IMG/VR virus record: IMGVR_UViG_3300020171_000339
Span: 1 to 49,751 of that record
Direction: 5' to 3' (one strand)
Length of the DNA: 49,751 nt
Source: a virus
Of this stretch, positions 48,968 through 49,751 are shown one piece after another. Every line of letters begins with the position of its first letter. The stretch's first letter is position 1. The notes beneath the pieces were generated by a model. It did not search any database. It was given only the letters and a program-made list of their open reading frames with translations, and was not told the DNA's origin. A program made the position numbers and the translations under genes.

Positions 48968-49116
48968 TTTACACGCTCCATAAATGTCTTACCGCATTGA
49001 TAGCATTGATACCGCTGGACTTTCACGCCACCGCGGAATCGTTTATCATAGGGATGACTTGATGCCCTGGCCCCACAATGGGGGCAGTCTTGATATTCTT
49101 TTGATTTTCTTTTCAT
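48964..49116 (-). CDS. zinc-ribbon microprotein (50 aa)
   Basis: 'CPHCGARASSH' and 'CYQCGKTF' form a complete four-Cys zinc ribbon in 50 basic residues. SD gggagg is strong. Possibly a transcription or replication accessory. Confidence 0.7.
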   Translation of the reverse strand: MKRKSKEYQDCPHCGARASSHPYDKRFRGGVKVQRYQCYQCGKTFMERVK

Positions 49117-49139
49117 TTTGTTTGCCTCCCTTATTTATT

Positions 49140-49182
49140 AGAGCTTAACCGCTCTCGAATCGGTACGATATAGGCTCGTACC
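49140..49182 (-). other. two perfect hairpins in the leader of the zinc-ribbon gene
   Basis: GGTACG (9 nt) CGTACC at 49162-49182 and AGAGC (6 nt) GCTCT at 49140-49155, in tandem, 24 bp before the next gene. No T tract; an attenuator or RNA-processing site is possible. Confidence 0.5.
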
Positions 49183-49200
49183 TCATCGGCAATGGTTAAA

Positions 49201-49416
49201 CTAACTTTGTCGTTTCAACATTGCCTTGGCGATGGTGTGTATATCCATCGGGTCGCCATAACCTTCCAGGTATACAATCCCACAGGTTACGATAGACTTA
49301 GTGAACCCGCATTTACGCGTTAGTGTCTGCATCACTTTGTCATCGTATTCTGTGCTAGTGTTGGTAGTGGTTAAGTGTTGCAACCATTCCTTAACTGTCA
49401 TTTCTCTCTTTGTCAT
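49201..49416 (-). CDS. unknown early protein (71 aa)
   Basis: A 71-residue protein (REMTVKEWLQHLTTTNTST, then a Cys/Gly/Val-rich beta part, then a basic helical end). SD gggaggcac. First gene of the leftward operon, 30 bp after the promoter at 49447. No family recognised. Confidence 0.65.
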   Translation of the reverse strand: MTKREMTVKEWLQHLTTTNTSTEYDDKVMQTLTRKCGFTKSIVTCGIVYLEGYGDPMDIHTIAKAMLKRQS

Positions 49417-49446
49417 CTTAGTGCCTCCCTTATTTAATCTACACTC

Positions 49447-49475
49447 ATACTACCATACATACATAGTACTGTCAA
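49447..49475 (-). promoter_or_regulatory. leftward promoter, start of the early operon
   Basis: TTGACA (49475-49470), 17-bp spacer, TAGTAT (49452-49447). Confidence 0.7.
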
Positions 49476-49558
49476 AGTGATTGTAAGACGTTTAAAGCAA
49501 TATCTTACTAACGGACTATCCTATTTCCTCACTCATTCATACGATTATCTCCCTATCT

Positions 49559-49604
49559 TATAGTTATAGCTATCTTCATATGTTGAATACCTTGTATTAT
49601 AGTT
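49559..49604 (+). promoter_or_regulatory. TATAGTT boxes (putative operator)
   Basis: TATAGTT at 49559-49565 and 49598-49604, the second inside the spacer of the rightward promoter. Also ATAGCTAT palindrome at 49566-49573. The inverse box AACTATA occurs three times at 472-507. Confidence 0.5.
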
Positions 49605-49620
49605 ATTTATATGCTATAAT
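49592..49620 (+). promoter_or_regulatory. rightward promoter of the last gene
   Basis: TTGTAT (49592-49597), 17-bp spacer, TATAAT (49615-49620) with TGC just before, as in the promoters at 571 and 14592. Confidence 0.8.
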
Positions 49621-49639
49621 AACAATTAGAGGTGAGGAA

Positions 49640-49751
49640 ATGAAAACAAATAAATTAACGGATGTAAAAGAGTTAGAGAATCTATTAGCCAGTGGTATAG
49701 CGAGTCAAGAGCGGTCACTGCAAAGGTATCATAAAAACCATTATAACTTTG
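49640..49751 (+). CDS. N-terminal part of an unknown protein (3'-truncated by window edge)
   Basis: ATG at 49640 with aggtgagg. 37 codons remain (MKTNKLTDVKELENLLASG, then a basic 'SQERSLQRYHKNHYNF'). If the genome is circular or terminally redundant, the rest could be the partial frame at 2-118, but the frames are one base out at a direct join. Confidence 0.6.
   Translation, partial: MKTNKLTDVKELENLLASGIASQERSLQRYHKNHYNF

Noticed and set aside
1-49751. Integrase, excisionase or attachment site
   Set aside because: No tyrosine or serine recombinase motif was found on either strand; the tRNA is not followed by a visible att-like duplication.

Overview
The window is almost certainly the genome, or nearly all of it, of a tailed bacteriophage (Caudoviricetes) of about 50 kb. 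It has a terminase large subunit, portal, scaffold, major capsid protein, fibre and adaptor-like genes and a holin pair. Genes are tightly packed with 1-8 nt start/stop overlaps and strong GGAGG-type ribosome binding sites. I see no sheath, tape measure or tail tube of the long-tailed types. The adaptor-like and nozzle/propeller-like proteins plus a 1394-residue internal-protein candidate suggest a short-tailed (podovirus-like) particle; this is inference. There is no integrase, no DNA polymerase and no recognisable intact endolysin. The host cannot be named. Several radical-SAM enzymes, two of them of the B12-binding type, point to an anaerobic or microaerobic habitat.

Layout. Positions 1-620 hold a partial gene, a HTH replication-initiator-like gene, three iteron-like repeats and an AT-rich stretch (candidate origin). 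The rightward late module runs from 619 to 29.9 kb: small-terminase candidate, short fibre-like genes, an RmlD-like sugar reductase, TerL, a B12-type radical-SAM enzyme wedged between TerL and portal, portal, internal proteins, a strong promoter at 14.6 kb, scaffold, capsid, decoration-like proteins, a glycosyltransferase, a C2H2 zinc-finger protein, many fibre/receptor-binding proteins, an adaptor, a propeller-like protein, a zincin-like protein, a tRNA-His on the other strand, two holin-like proteins and a strong terminator at 30.0 kb.

Everything from 49.4 kb down to 30.04 kb is leftward. First come early genes (HTH, zinc-ribbon microproteins, pentapeptide-repeat protein, SSB-like protein, RecA-fold ATPase, DUF1064-like nuclease, phosphoesterase). 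Then comes a 12-kb metabolic island (31.4-42.8 kb) and finally a DNA adenine methyltransferase. The island encodes a split transketolase, GmhA-like isomerase, PfkB/HldE-like kinase, KdsC/GmhB-like HAD phosphatase and a sugar-1-phosphate nucleotidyltransferase, which together could build an NDP-heptose from central-metabolism sugars. It also carries a WavE-like/APH-like fusion, KbaZ-like protein, ManC-type cupin, SAM methyltransferase and three radical-SAM enzymes.

Control. Three rightward promoters share TTGnnn-N17-TATAAT with a TGC extended -10, and two leftward promoters start the early operon. TATAGTT boxes sit in the promoter of the last gene and, inverted, beside the iterons. A 20-bp sequence is repeated exactly upstream of the late genes (1230) and of the helicase-like gene (46426, opposite strand), so both arms may be co-regulated. 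My reading is a phage that carries its own glycan-building and radical-SAM tailoring pathway, with additional sugar enzymes placed inside the virion operon.
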